A stretch of DNA of 64,000 bases from Euphorbia lathyris (GCF_963576675.1 NC_088916.1:75781501-75845500); one strand, 5' to 3'; positions 11,741 to 23,234 are shown, counted from the stretch's first letter. The notes: generated by a model from the letters alone, not told the origin. Translations and numbers: made by a program.

Positions 11741-12946
11741 TGTTGGGGTTTAGTGTCCTATAGACAATTGTTCTAGGATACAAACTTAATGTAAATGAAT
11801 TGTTCTTTATATCATTTGTTTTAATGAGATATATGTTTTATAACTATATAAAGGCAATCCCTTTTAAACACTAAATAAAGTCTAATAAAAGGAAATCCGT
11901 AAGTTTATTTAAAGTGATTATAAAGTGTTCATACAAGCATGAAGTGAGACAAAACTTTATAATAAACTAATAAACTTAAAACCATCCCAAGTCAAGTGAT
12001 ATGTTTAGGATTGATATATCACTGTTGAGACTTGTATGTAACAATGTCTTCTGTCCGACAGAAAGCTGATCTCACAAGCTTCATATATATAGATATCTGG
12101 ACAGTTACATAGATCCGATGAAAAGTTGTTCATTAGGATTGGGGATCCGATTTGAGATAACAGGATGGGTAGATTCATCCTTGTCACCTGTTCATCTCAT
12201 TGGTATTAATAGGTATAACTAATCCTCAGACTCAAAGGAATATTAATTGGTATTCTGGATTACGGAATGTGACGCTTTGACTCTGGTGTGACACAATCCT
12301 TAACAGAGATGACTCTGGGGTGTGAACAGTAGACGTTGGGTATCACAGGAAGTGATTGCGGGATCGTTATATATTGGATTGAGCATTTATCACTCCCGAT
12401 AAATGGGAGATACATCCATGGATCGCTTGTGGAAGACTCGACTCTAAATCCTTGCAAGGTGATAGCTTAAGACTTGAAATACAGATTTCACTTAACCTAT
12501 CTTTTGAGTTGACTCGGCCTGTACAAGTAAAACGAACGTCTCGCTATATGTGACTTGACATCACCCATAGTCATAAGATTCAGTTCAAGGATGTAGTTGA
12601 TAAAGGATCGAATTATACTGTAACTAATACGGAAAGGTTAACGACAGAATCAACCTGTCTTCTTATAGCTCTGGGGGAATGATTACGGACTTGCTAATCA
12701 CATACTCTGTACATCATTCCGTTATGCAAAGATTAAATATAATTCTTTGAAAATTAATTTAATAACGTTGCATACGGCTAGAAGCAATAAGAACCTAATG
12801 GGTCACACATAAGACTTGGAACCTAAAAGAGAGATAGATGTTAATTAATTGATGGAAGCCCAATTGAGCCCAATAAGGCCCATGGACCAAGGAGGGTCGA
12901 AATTCATGTAATTAAATACATGAATAATTAATTTGATTTTGTTATT
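11741..12946 (+). repeat. 3' LTR of copia, first segment
   Basis: Aligns base for base with 4111-5316 of the left LTR with scattered substitutions, then stops at GTTATT, where the Helitron-like insertion begins. It resumes at 15821. Confidence 0.95.
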
Positions 12947-13769
12947 ATTCTATAGAATTAAAGTAGAACATGGAAATGAACCGTAACTCAAAATCAATTT
13001 GGAATTCATGTAAATTACTAACTTACTTTTCAGGGTTCTCTTGGGGCTATGAATTGGGTTGGTTTTGTAGTGATTTCATATGACCCAGTTGCATTTCTTT
13101 TGAATGGATGCAAAATCATATTCCAAAACGGCATCGTTTGTATGTTCTAAAAGGGACTAAATTACATCCATGGTCACTAAACTTTACCCGTTTAAGTTAC
13201 TGAACTTCAATTCTTACTAGTATGACCATTGAACTTTAGATTTTTTTTTTAACATCAGTGGTCATTGAACGTCTTAAAACGGCCGTTGACGGTCTAAAAA
13301 TAAAAAACTTAAAGCGCTAACGATATTCTAAGGAACTTTAATTTTTGAAAATTTCCGTTTTGACGTCATTGAGGTGCTGTTTTGTTAGGAGAGAGTGAAC
13401 TTTTAAAGAGAGAAAGCTCCAAAAAATGTGATTTTGGAAAATAAAAAATGCGGTTTCATGGTAAATATCGTTCTGAACAATTTTAATTCTTAAATATTTT
13501 CATTTTGAGGTCGTTAACAGTTATTTTGAAAAGTTAGTTAAAATTTTGGATAAGTTAAAGATGAATTGATTAGATAAGTTAAAAAAAAAATATTAAGCCT
13601 TTATCTTTTATCCATTCTATTTTATTCATTCTCAATCTACTAAATGACTCAATGTGAAAGATTGGATATCATAGCATAACATCCAATGAAAGATTGCAAA
13701 AAATAAAATAAACAATTAACACTTTAAAAACCAAATTTAACCAAATTCAGCATCAATTAGTTTATTTTC

Positions 13770-13916
13770 ATATACCATATATATTTAATTAAATATTAAT
13801 CTCAATTCTATTACTAAATCACAAAAAAAAACGTGAATTTTTTTAGAACTAACTGATATGCAACTGGTGCAGAATAAGTAGCAAAACATCTGTATTTTAT
13901 AATGATATCTGAAATT
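13770..13916. mobile_element. Family A foldback, partial copy
   Basis: Matches the inner right half of the element at 1478 (CTGATATGCAACTGGTGCAG, then AATAAGTAGC and TGTATTTTATAATGATATCTG). It is cut off where the next foldback element begins. Confidence 0.6.
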
Positions 13917-14402
13917 CCTGAACCTGACCAAAAAACTTGATTGCCCCTGAAACTTTCAAAGTGTCTCGATAGTCCTGTCAATTTGCATAAAATATTCGGT
14001 TAATCTCATGAACTTGCTCAGAATGTAATCAATTGATCACTCAGTTGCAAAAAAGTAAGTTAAATGCAGAAAAAGTATTAGACACTTCTTTAAAAAAAAT
14101 AAAACGATAAATTCAGGGCATGCGGTTCTAATAGAAGATTAGTTTTATAGTTGAGCAAGTAATAACTTCATTTTTAATCTATTTTTAAATTATGTAATAA
14201 CATTCTAAGATACTTGAAATACATCTTTCGCATTTAACTTACTTTTTTGCAAACGAGTGATCAATTGATTACATTTTACGCAAATTCAGGAGGCTAACTG
14301 AACATTTTATGCAAGTTGAGAGGATTATCGGGACACTTTGAAAGTCCAGATGACCGATCAAGCTTTTTGGACAAGTTCATGGGATAAATGGTGTATTAAG
14401 CC
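13917..14402. mobile_element. Mutator-like foldback (family B), left end truncated
   Basis: Arms of about 170 bp in inverse orientation: AACTTTCAAAGTGTCTCGAT ... TTGCAAAAAAGTAAGTTAAA on the left and the complement on the right, ending GGTGTATTAAGCC. The left arm lacks the outermost about 25 bases. The intact relative with a 9-bp target duplication is at 29953-30477. Confidence 0.75.
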
Positions 14403-14454
14403 ATTTGAATTTCCTTCTTTTTGTGGATGTGGATTCACCTTTTAAATACAAAAG

Positions 14455-14833
14455 CCTATTAAATTTAAATTCTAAAAATATATCTTCATCTATTCGAGAG
14501 GTAGTTTTTTTCTCTTCTCATATCTTTCAACCTATTATAAGAGTTACTGTTGCAGGTTTGAGAGATCGAATGAGTGAGAATTGAGAATTAGTATTGTGAT
14601 TTTCGTATTTAGTTGTTACCGAACAAGCAAGTTTAGGGAATTGGTGAGACATTTATAAAGTTCAGGGAGCTAATCTATTTTTATGGACAAGTTTAGGAAG
14701 TTGGTGATACGGAATAATCAAGTTTAATGAGCTGGTGAGACACTTGCAAAGTTCAGAGAGTCAATCTGTTATTATGGACAAGTTCAGGGAGCTTGTGATG
14801 TATTAGGACTTTTTTCCCTTTTTTTAGTTGATA
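14455..14833. mobile_element. Foldback family C, right half
   Basis: Corresponds to the right half of the element at 23530-24073 (CATCTATTCGAGAGGT, CAACCTATTATAAGAGTTA, GAGCTGGTGAGACACTT, ending GATGTATTAGG). The left arm is missing. Confidence 0.7.
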
Positions 14834-15474
14834 GACTCCACTGATAATGAGTTATTTGGAAAAAAGACTGAATATGGTATTAAGATTTGTTTTTTCAAGA
14901 TGAATTATTATTTCAATTCAGTGAACTGATATTTCAATTGGATGAATAGATTAAAATCTACAAATAAAACAAGTCAATATCATCTGTGCTACTACTTAAG
15001 AATGAATAAGCATAACGATCCAACAAGAAATTTAAATACGAATGATATTGATTTGTTTGATTCCAATTAATTAGCTCCAGTTGTTGCTACTTAAGAGGAA
15101 TCACGGTTCATCTGCAAAGATTGGTGTTTAAGAATGAATAAACATAACGATCTAACAAGGGATTTAAGCACGGATAATATTGATTTGTTTTTGTCATATT
15201 TGTTCTGATTGGATCAAATGGATTAAAATAAGTGTACAATGAGTTAACGATGAAATGAAAATGATGGATTGCTTTCCAATTTAACCTGGCCAACTATGGT
15301 AAAAGATGAATTATCTCTATTTGTTATTCAAATTTAAAATTTACTAACTCTCTGGCCATATATAAATTGAATATTTTTCGTCTTGAGTTATATTAAAAAG
15401 GTTTCTAAAGCATCATCTCATATTGAGCAGTACGACTTTTAAAACCGTCTTCCTAACTTTCACAACTATTATAT

Positions 15475-15665
15475 TTAGCCATCAACAACAACGACAAAGC
15501 CTTAGTCCTGAAATGATTCGGGATCGGCTAACATGAACCATCATATAAAACCGTGAAATCAAGTCGTGTCAGCGACACAAATTCTTTCCCTCCACTCTGT
15601 TCTATCCACTACCATATTTTCCTCAATCCCTAATAAACTCATATCACTCTCGATCACCCTCATAT
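15475..15665 (-). mobile_element. RTE-type LINE or SINE tail
   Basis: CATCAACAACAACGACAAAG, followed by CCTTAGTCCTGAAATGATTC and GGGATCGGCTAACATGAACC. On the minus strand this ends in TTG repeats after a GCC-GATCCC block, the 3' end shared by plant RTE LINEs and their SINE partners. Only the tail is present. Confidence 0.55.
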
Positions 15666-15820
15666 TTAGCCATCATGTTTCTTAATTTTAACATGATGTA
15701 TTCCTATATAATTCTTTAAATTATATTATGTTATTATATTTTTATTCTTCTTATTAATTTTGCTCTAAATGTAAATTATCTCTTTTGAATACCCGAAGCA
15801 ACGCGAGGATATCGTACTAG

Positions 15821-16473
15821 TTCCTAATTAGATTAGGATTATGAATTAAATTAATTAAGAGATAAATAAGTTAGGAGTTTTAATTAGATTAAAATACTCC
15901 TATTATTATACAATAAGGTTATTATTATTATCCTTAATATATTAGATATATAATGAGATAATAATTAGGAATTCTATTCCGAATTGAATTCCTATTCAGT
16001 AACCTAATTCTATCTAACTAGGGATTAGATACAAGAGATTATAAATACCCCCCTAGTGATTTTCGAAATCCCCTAAGTGCATTCCCTACTGAGATTTTCG
16101 AAATCCCTATAGTGTGAGAGAGAGAAAATTCGACACCCCTAGTTCGAGGACGAGATTTCTCTACGGCTTCCTTCCGATCAATTGATTTCATCTATTTCAT
16201 TTATCCTTGATCTTGTGTTGATTAGTTAGAGGCAATCTACTTTGGTTGCTATTCAACGGTTGATTCTGAATTAATCTTTCCGTGTTTGATTTCGTGTTTG
16301 GGAACTCGGAGAAGAGTTGTGGGCACTTCATTAACAACGGTAGATTGATCATCAAAAGGTAATTCTTCTTATCCCTCTTTATATGAAATAACGGTTAACG
16401 GATCTTGTGGTTAAATGGAAATAGGTTAAAAAATTTATATTTCCGCTGCAATACCTTAGCCTAATTTCCAACA
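15821..16473 (+). repeat. 3' LTR of copia, second segment
   Basis: Resumes with TTCCTAATTAGATTAGG, includes the TATA box at 16040-16047 and ends CTAATTTCCAACA, matching 5317-5973 of the left LTR. The flanking TATTA at 16474-16478 completes the target duplication. Confidence 0.95.
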
Positions 16474-16478
16474 TATTA

Positions 16479-16512
16479 GGATTGGATTAGTTTTGTAATT
16501 AACAAATTAACC

Positions 16513-16561
<49 letters not shown>

Positions 16562-17082
16562 TAAAACACATTAAACCCTAATAATACACATAAATTTCGG
16601 CCACCACCCACCTATGTAAATATATTAGGATTGGATTAGTTTTGTAATTGTTTATGATGACTGGCATGGCCGGGTTTCAGCAAGGATGGTCGTGGCTCAT
16701 ATGGAGCCTCCTTAGCCTAGTTTTTTTTATGTAGTTTTGTCACTTTTCTTTTTTCTTCTTCCTTCTGTTCTCTATTTTGTTTGCTGGGTGATAAGCCTTC
16801 CTCCTACTAAAAAAATAGTAATTTTGGCTAATTACCTTTTTCTCTCCTATTATGTTTCGCTCTTCGGCTAGCACCAGTTCTAGCTCGATAGATGTTCGTG
16901 CACCTGACTTTGGAGATCGGCTACTTTGTGGACTCTTCAGCAGTCTCTAGAAGAGACAAAACGGGTAAGTTTTTATCTCTTGGTAGATCAAAACGGTTTT
17001 ATTCAATCAATGGTTAATGGACAAAGATCAAATAATAAGGGATTAGAAATAAATTTTAAACCGCAATTCTGCTGCGCTACAG
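16479..17082. repeat. Right part of the probable solo LTR
   Basis: Non-coding. It carries a (TA)n run at about 16518-16558, a 37-bp direct repeat of the copia empty site at about 16613-16649, and pyrimidine-rich stretches. GTTCGTGCACCTGACTTTGG followed by a CGCTACA end is typical of long copia LTR ends. The gypsy gag resumes just after it. Confidence 0.45.
16518..16558. repeat. (TA)n microsatellite
   Basis: About 20 uninterrupted TA units in the solo-LTR region. Confidence 0.95.
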
Positions 17083-17089
17083 TTGATTA

Positions 17090-17780
17090 ACTTTCAATAA
17101 TCCCAAATAAGGACCCTACTACCCACCTAAAGAACTTCAGGCGCACTATCGACACAACAACAACCATAGAAGATGTAATGTGTCGCCTTTTCCCCATAAC
17201 CTTAAAGGATGCCGCCTCTTACTAGTCAGTGAGGCACGTGATCAATCACTAACTTCAAGCAAAGGGCAGGGCAATTTGCTAACCACTTCGTGACATCCAT
17301 CCCTAAAAGTAAAACCATATAGAACCTCAACTATCTCATCCAGTATGAAAATGGAATGTTGAAACACTACGTGAAACGATTCTAGCAAGAAGCTATTTAG
17401 GTCAAGATACTAAACATGGAGGGGATAATAGACATTATGGTAGTAAATTTCCTCAATAAAGAGTTATCCCAAGAGTTGACATCCAAAAGGCTCCGAACCT
17501 CCACAAACCTGATGACTCAGGTGACGGACTTTTATAGATGGGAGGCCTACATATTAAATCCTTTGTTAAAAGATAAACTTCTCTCTACCAACACAATATA
17601 GCCCAAGAATGATCGAGATCGAGACTGAAAGAAACCACGATACCACTCAAAAAGAACAACACTCTCGTTGAATGCTCCTAGAAAATAGGTCTTGTACTAG
17701 GTAATGAGGAACATGATACACATGGCCTATCCTCCGAAAATCAAGAAATCACCCTTGCGGAGCAACGACGCATAATGCAA
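17090..17780 (+). pseudogene. Gypsy gag core remnant
   Basis: Reads DPTTHLKNFRRTIDTTTT, IEDVMCRLFPITLKDAA, then (after frame changes) a tail with FLNKELSQELTSKRLRTS and TDFYRWEAYI. These are the retrotransposon gag blocks (D-P-x-x-H-L, M-C-R-x-F-P-x-T-L-K) of plant Ty3/gypsy elements. A stop follows VKRF and several indels are present. The antisense copia LTR begins immediately downstream at 17782. Confidence 0.8.
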
Positions 17781-17781
17781 C

Positions 17782-19531
17782 TGAAGGAAAATAGACAAGC
17801 CTAGGCACAACGGAATAATAAAATTTTATCTATTTTATCTATTTCTCTTTTCCAAGATCTGTTAATTGTTATTTCATATAAAGAGGGATAGAATGAAATA
17901 CATTGTCTGACGAACTATCTACAGTTACAAACGAAGTGCCCACAACTCTTAGATTTAATCCGTGAGCCACGAACAAATTATTAACACAGAAAAGAAGAAC
18001 TGTTAGTAATCAACCTTAATAACAACAATCGCAATAACTGCCTCTAAAGGAATTGACACGAGGTCAAAGAGATAGTAAGAAAGATAGTAATTAAACCGGG
18101 ATGATTTCGGAACGGTTCCTCTAGCCTCCTTTTTGTGTTGGGTGAAATCTGCAGGCAGGGGAGTCTATTTATAGACTTCTCAAACCCTAACCCTAGTTGT
18201 ATTAGTTAATTAATTAATCAGAATCCTATTCGGAATAGAATTTCTAATTAGATAATTAAATAAATACTTATTATTATCTAAATAATAACTAATTATATTT
18301 AGACAATTATACTAATCTAATTAGTTATTTAATTTATATTAGAGATAATTAATTAAAGTTATAATCACATTAAACCCTCTAATTAATATTATCAGATAAT
18401 CTTTTAATTTAATTCACAACTATAATCTAATTATAATTATTAATCAAATTAATTATCCTAAATTACACTTCCGTCCTCTGGTTCTAAGTCCCATGTGCGA
18501 CCCATTAGGTCCTTATTGCTACTAGCCGTATATAGCCTTTGAAATTTAATTCATCCTGATTAATTTCAACATGTATATAACGGAATATCGGCGTGAGCTG
18601 TTACTAGCAAAACCTAAGACATTCCCCCAGTGAAAATAAGAAGTCAGGTTGAAAACTGACGTTAACCTTTCCGCATTAGGTGCAGTATAATACGATCCTT
18701 CATCAACTATATCCTGTGCTCAATTCCTTATAACCATGGAACATGTCAAGGTCACATATAACGAAGATTCTGTTTTTACTTGTACAGGTTGAATTTACTC
18801 TGAAAGATAAGTTAAGTGAAATTTCTATTTCCACTCTTAACTATATCACCTTGCAAGGATTTCAGTCAATTCACCACAAGCGGCCATTTGGATATATCTC
18901 CCATTTATCAGGAGTGACGAATGCTCAATCTAACATTAACTATTCTGTAATTACTTTATGTCATACTCAACCCTGCTCTCTCACACCCCAGGGCCTCCCC
19001 TGTAGTGGATCATGCTCACACAGAATCAAAGCATCACACTCCATAATCCAGAATCACTAATTAATGAATGTTTGAGTCTGGGGATTAGTTATACCTACTA
19101 ATACCAATGAGATGAACAGTTGACACTTAGATATCAATCCATGCTGTTATCTCAAGTCGGGCCCCAATCTTAATGAACTCCTTCACCGGATCCATGTAAC
19201 TGTCTAGATATCTCTATATCTAAAGCTTGTGAGATCAGCGCTCTGTCCCGACAAAAAACACTGTTACATGTAAGTCTCAACAGTAATATGCCAACCCCTA
19301 TAACATATTACTTGACTTGGGTTGATTTTAAGTTTATTGGTCTATTATAAAGTATAGTCTCACTTCATACTTGTATGAACACTTTATAACTACTTAAATA
19401 AACTTAGGATTACTTTCTTTATGAAAGAACAGTTATGCTATATATCTAATTAAACACATGATCAAATAAACAATTTATTCATTAATATTCATATCCTAAA
19501 ACAATTGTCTTTAGGACACTAAACTCCAACA
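17782..19531 (-). repeat. 3' LTR of the truncated copia
   Basis: Minus strand: begins TGTTGGAGTTTAGTGTCC at 19531, has TATAAATA at 18173-18166 and ends ...TTTTCCTTCA at about 17782. About 1750 bp. It shares many blocks with the LTR at 4111 but with numerous differences. Confidence 0.85.
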
Positions 19532-19559
19532 TTCTCCCACTTGGACTAAAGCCAATTGT

Positions 19560-20400
19560 TTCTGAAACTAATACTAGAAGAACTAAGATATCGATAATGA
19601 GCTCTTTGTGGTAATGGCTTGGTCAAGGGATCTACAACGTTGTCCTCACTAGGCACTCTTTCTATTCTCACATCTCCCCTGGCTATTATCTCCCTAATGA
19701 GATGGTATCGCTTGAGGTAATGCTTGGATGCATTATGAGACCGTGGTTCCTTTGCTTATGCAATGGCTCCATTGTTATCACAGTACAGAGTAATGGGATT
19801 CACAATGTCAGGCACCACTCCTAGTTCTGTTATGAACTTCCTAATCCAAACTGCCTCGTTTGCCGTTTCTACAGCTGCGATGTACTCTGATTCAGTTGAC
19901 GATAAAGCAACGCTTCCTTGCTTGGAACTCTTCCAACTAACCAAACCTCCATTCAGGATAAACTAGTATCCTGACTGGGATCTATAATCATTTTCATCAG
20001 TCAGATGGCTAGCATCTGAAAATCCTTCAATTTTCAATTCTCCGTTTCCATATATGAGGAACATGTCTTTAGTCCTTCTCAGGTACTTAAGAATGTTCTT
20101 GACAGCAATCCAGTGATCAAATCCTATATTTCCTTGATAGCGGCTCGTCATACTCAATGCGAATGCCACATTAGGTCTAGTGCAAAGCATGGCATACATG
20201 ATCGAACCAACCGCACTGGAGTAAGGAATTACAGCCATGTGTTTCTTATCATTGTCCGTTTTAGGACATTGATCATTTGATTACTTGATTCCATGGACCA
20301 TTGGCAAGTTACCCCTTTTTGATTCATGCATGTCAAAACGCTTTAGGACTTTGTCAATATAAGTAGATTGGGGGAGTCTACCATATAATGTGGTGGTAGG
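19560..20400 (-). pseudogene. Copia RT end and RNase H remnant
   Basis: Minus-strand pieces read STYIDKVLKRFDMHESKRGN, YSSAVGSIMYAMLCTRPN, YLRRTKDMFLIYG, FSDASHLTDEND, SSTESEYIAAVE and YCDNNGAIA. They carry the RNase H Asp-Glu-Asp residues. Stops at about 19965 and 20281 and missing upstream domains make it non-functional. Most of the text between 19752 and 20281 is well kept. Confidence 0.88.
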
Positions 20401-20568
20401 ATAACCTCTGATGTTTGACTTGAGAGTATCACTGTCCATCCGGAACCTAGCATGGCAGATCCCCGAATCTGAAGGAATGGCCATCGCCCAAGGAAATCAA
20501 ATGATGGCACAAGAAACATATATAGCATCATTGGAAATGAAGCCATCGGAAACTGACTCCACTAAAGA

Positions 20569-20574
<6 letters not shown>

Positions 20575-20608
<34 letters not shown>
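20575..20608. repeat. (GA)n microsatellite
   Basis: GAGAGA run of about 17 units. Frames through it on either strand give Arg-Glu or Leu-Ser repeats that are not genes. Confidence 0.9.
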
Positions 20609-20613
<5 letters not shown>

Positions 20614-20689
20614 TCAATGGGAGTCCTAGAGTCATTCTGGCTGGAAGAAGGCAGCATAGTACAAATCTTAGTAGAAATACCATCCCTCG

Positions 20690-21440
20690 CAAAAGAAGAG
20701 GTAGTACAAATGTTGAAAGACAGCATTGTTGCATTCTTTTGGTGCCCAATTGACGTAATCGGTATATCTCTTGAGGTAATAACCCACTCTCTAAAGATTA
20801 ACAAAGAGGCCAAGGCAGTCAACAAGTAGAAAAAGCAGAACTATAGCAGAAAGGAAGAAAATTATCCAAGCTGACATGAATAAGTTGGTAGATTGCTGGC
20901 ACATCAAGAAGGTCATATATCCATATTGGCTCACAAATGTCCTTTTACTAAAAAAAATTCAAACGGAAAGTGGAGGTTGTGCGTCGATTTTACATATATG
21001 AACAAGCCTACCCAAAGGATTCATATCCACTACAATGCAATAATATGCTCATAGACTCTACGATTCGATATGCAATCTACGCGCTACTAGATACCGCGAT
21101 AGGGTACCACCACATACTGATGAACTGGTCTGGTAAGGAAAACATGAGCTTTATAACCAATGAAGGCACATACTGCTATAGGGCTATACCCTCCAGGCTA
21201 AATAACATCGGTGCTACTTACCAAAGGCTCGTCAATATGATATTCGAGGGCATGATTGAGGAGAAAATCAAAATCTATATTGATGACATGATCATGAAAA
21301 ACAAGAAAATCGAGCAGCACGCTGCAGACCTTGAAATCGCCTTCAAAACCTTCAAAGGGTATAACCTGAAGCTCAATCCAGAAAAGTGCATATTAGACAT
21401 CGGCTCTAGAAAATGCCTAGGCTTTATGATTTCCTAAAGA
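20690..21440 (+). pseudogene. Gypsy reverse transcriptase remnant
   Basis: Begins with the conserved pre-RT text (IDVIGISLEVITHSLKIN), then NGKWRLCVDFTYMNK. After a frameshift near 21005 it reads YPKDSYPLQ, GYHHILMN, INNIGATYQRLVN-like text and the catalytic motif YIDDM (two Asp). It ends LNPEKCILDIGSRKCLGFMI. This is the Ty3/gypsy RT order without preceding integrase. Stops at 20827 and later break it. Confidence 0.88.
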
Positions 21441-22675
21441 GGAATAAAGGCAAACATTGATAAGATTGGGGAAATAATCGATATGGCCCCACCCTGGAGA
21501 TTCAATGACGTGTAAAAGCTAAATGAGAAAATTTAAGCCTTAAGGCGCTTCATCTCCGGCTTGACAAAATGATGCATGCCATTCAACAAGAGTCATAAAA
21601 GGGCAAAAGGTTTCAACTAGAAGATCGAGTGCCAAGTTTCCTTTGAGAAGTTTTTGGCATCACCTCCCGTGCTCATCGACCTGGTCCCAGGATAAACACT
21701 ATAACTATACATAATTATGGTGGACAAATTACTAGGCATGGTCCTCATTCGGGAAGAGGGTTCAGAGTAGTTCCCAATTTATTATGTTAGCAGAGTCCTT
21801 CGAGACGTAGACCTAGACACTCCAAACTGGAGAAGATGGCATACAAAGTGGTAGTGGTCTCATAAAAACCTAAGCACTACTTTTAGAGCCATGCAATCAT
21901 TGTCTGAATGGACTCTTCGCTCTATAAAGTATTACAAAGGCTGGAACATTCGAAATATTGGCAGAATGGGCCTTAAAAATAATGAAATTCGACATCTAGT
22001 ACGAACCACGAAAAGCTTTTAAGGCCTAACCCTGGTAGATTTTATGGTCGAGATTGAGCGAAAAATAATGTCGAACTCCAAGAGATGTGTGGGAAGTGTA
22101 TGTAAATGGGAGTTCCTGAAGTGAATGAGCATGCATCGAGGTCTTCATAAAAGGACCCACCGATATAAAATTAAAGTACATCGACACATTAAACTTTTGA
22201 GCCTTAAACAATGACTCTTAATACGAGGCACTATTGCAAGGAATAAGGATGATAAATGTCATCAAGCCCGATTGGGCACTCGTGAAAAGCGACTCAAATC
22301 TAGTAGTCAACCAACTGACAAGTAGTTACGAGGCTAAAGAGAAAATCATGAAACAATACCTCTCACTAGTCAAAGAGCTCCTAGCATCAGGAAAGTAGGA
22401 AGCCGCAAACTAGAAGTACGAAGGATTCCACGAGAGCAAAACATTAAGGTGAACAAGCTAGCTAAGGTAGCTTTAGCGACAGAGGGATCAAGGACCAGCC
22501 CCCACCGAGTAGAGGAAAGAATCCAATCCAGCATTGATAAACTTAAAGTTGTGGCCATCGATATAACTAATGAATGAATTTATCCCTTGTACCAATACCT
22601 CTTCTCGGGTGTGCTACTAGAAGATCGAAACGAAAGAATAAAGATAATTCACAAGTTAGGCATTGTGCCGTCATA
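21440..22675 (+). pseudogene. Gypsy RNase H and linker remnant
   Basis: In several frames: GIKANIDKIGEIIDMAPP, ALRRFISGLTK, YYVSRVL (RT-RNase H), then a second RNase H block ALVKSDSNLVVNQLTSSYEA, and YPLYQYLFSGVLLEDRNER, which precedes integrase in plant gypsy elements. Heavily mutated. Integrase itself was not found. Confidence 0.7.
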
Positions 22676-23088
22676 GGTGAAGCCATGTATTGTCTCTTCT
22701 TCATCCAACCCTGGCCAGTGTGTTGTCATTGACCCTCGGTGCAGGAACACCCTCGACCACAACAATATCAAAACAAGAAACTCACATCGGAGAAGTCCAT
22801 CATACTTATCTATCTTAGTAGCATAAAATATCCCATCTGAACTCTTTAAAACACAAGACATGACGCTCATAAGAATATCTACAAATCCCATTAGACATCA
22901 AATCTCATAAGCTGCTCCACTACCCCCCTCTCTTTGCTTCAATCAACTCCCTTTCCTCATTCCATGCATGAGGATTTTCAGGAGCCGCATTCTATTCCAC
23001 ACGGAAAGGGTAGTCGTTGGAATATGGACTATATGCATCATTCTTATTAGCATAAATATTAGCATTTCGACATGTTGTTTATATGTGT
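22676..23088. other. Unassigned sequence after the gypsy remnant
   Basis: No frame with recognisable similarity. It may be more decayed element sequence. Nothing else seen. Confidence 0.4.
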
Positions 23089-23234
23089 CTTCTATGCTTA
23101 CTTTGTTTTTGACAAAGTAAGCTTTACTTTATTTTTTCTACCATTGGATGAGCTTACTTTGTCAAAGTTCATCACCATCCAATGATGGAAAATACAAAGT
23201 AAGGCTTACTTTGTCAAAAACAAAGTAAGCATAG
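23089..23234. mobile_element. Double-hairpin MITE, copy 2
   Basis: Ends TCTATGCTTACTTTG and CAAAGTAAGCATAG. The inner sequence has CCATTGGATGAGCTTACTTT and CACCATCCAATGATGG. Near-identical in plan to copies at 523 and 29741. Confidence 0.85.

Larger units (their letters stand above)
12947..15820 (+). mobile_element. Helitron-like insertion in the copia LTR
   Basis: The left LTR shows the empty site GTTATTCCTAATTAG. Here 2.87 kb separates GTTATT from TTCCTAATTAG. The insert starts near TTCTATAGAATTAAAG and ends CGAGGATATCGTACTAG, with CCCGAAGCAACG just upstream. A CTAG end about ten bases after a GC-rich short hairpin of CCCG-GCAACGC-CGnGG type, with a T following and no target duplication, is the plant Helitron 3' signature. 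No Rep/helicase gene is present, so this would be non-autonomous. It carries pieces of other repeats: family A foldback, a Mutator-like foldback, part of a third foldback, and an RTE tail. Confidence 0.75.
4111..16473 (+). mobile_element. Full-length Ty1/copia retrotransposon with 5-bp target duplication
   Basis: Two near-identical LTRs (4111-5973; 11741-16473, the second split by a Helitron-like insertion) begin TGTTGG and end CCAACA. Perfect 5-bp direct repeats TATTA lie at 4106-4110 and 16474-16478. Between the LTRs are a primer binding site, gag, protease, integrase, RT and RNase H in the copia order. By eye the LTRs differ at only about two dozen sites over 1.86 kb, so the insertion is fairly recent. 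The polyprotein has at least one frameshift in gag, one TAG before the protease, one frameshift in the RT/RNase H linker and one TAA in RNase H. This copy is therefore unlikely to be autonomous. The long LTR suggests an Angela/TAR-like lineage, not proven here. Confidence 0.95.
17782..20400 (-). mobile_element. Truncated antisense copia (RNase H plus 3' LTR)
   Basis: Minus-strand relative of the full-length copia. It holds a 3' LTR (17782-19531), the polypurine tract and 3' pol, but ends near 20400 inside the end of RT. The left half (gag, protease, integrase, most of RT and the 5' LTR) is missing. It interrupts the gypsy remnant between gag and RT. The LTR is clearly diverged from that of 4111, so it is a different subfamily or older. 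Confidence 0.85.
1100..22675 (+). mobile_element. Ancient Ty3/gypsy element in pieces
   Basis: A decayed + strand Ty3/gypsy element. Its pieces keep the family order: gag N-terminal part (about 1130-1321 and 2312-2890), gag core (about 17090-17780), RT (about 20690-21440) and RNase H plus linker (about 21440-22675). The gag text breaks near 2885 at GFKYPLLKEYT and resumes near 17100 with DPTTHLKNFRRT, which is the next conserved block in plant gypsy gag proteins. This supports one element split by later insertions. Frameshifts and stops are frequent. No integrase or LTRs were recognised. Treating all pieces as one element is an inference. The individual gag and RT homologies are clear. Confidence 0.7.

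Noticed and set aside
20528..20825. Leu/Ser-repeat frames near 20.6 kb
   Set aside because: Products of the (GA)n microsatellite and of gypsy text read in antisense.
22649..22891. 80-codon minus-strand frame
   Set aside because: No recognisable similarity and it lies at the decayed end of the gypsy element.
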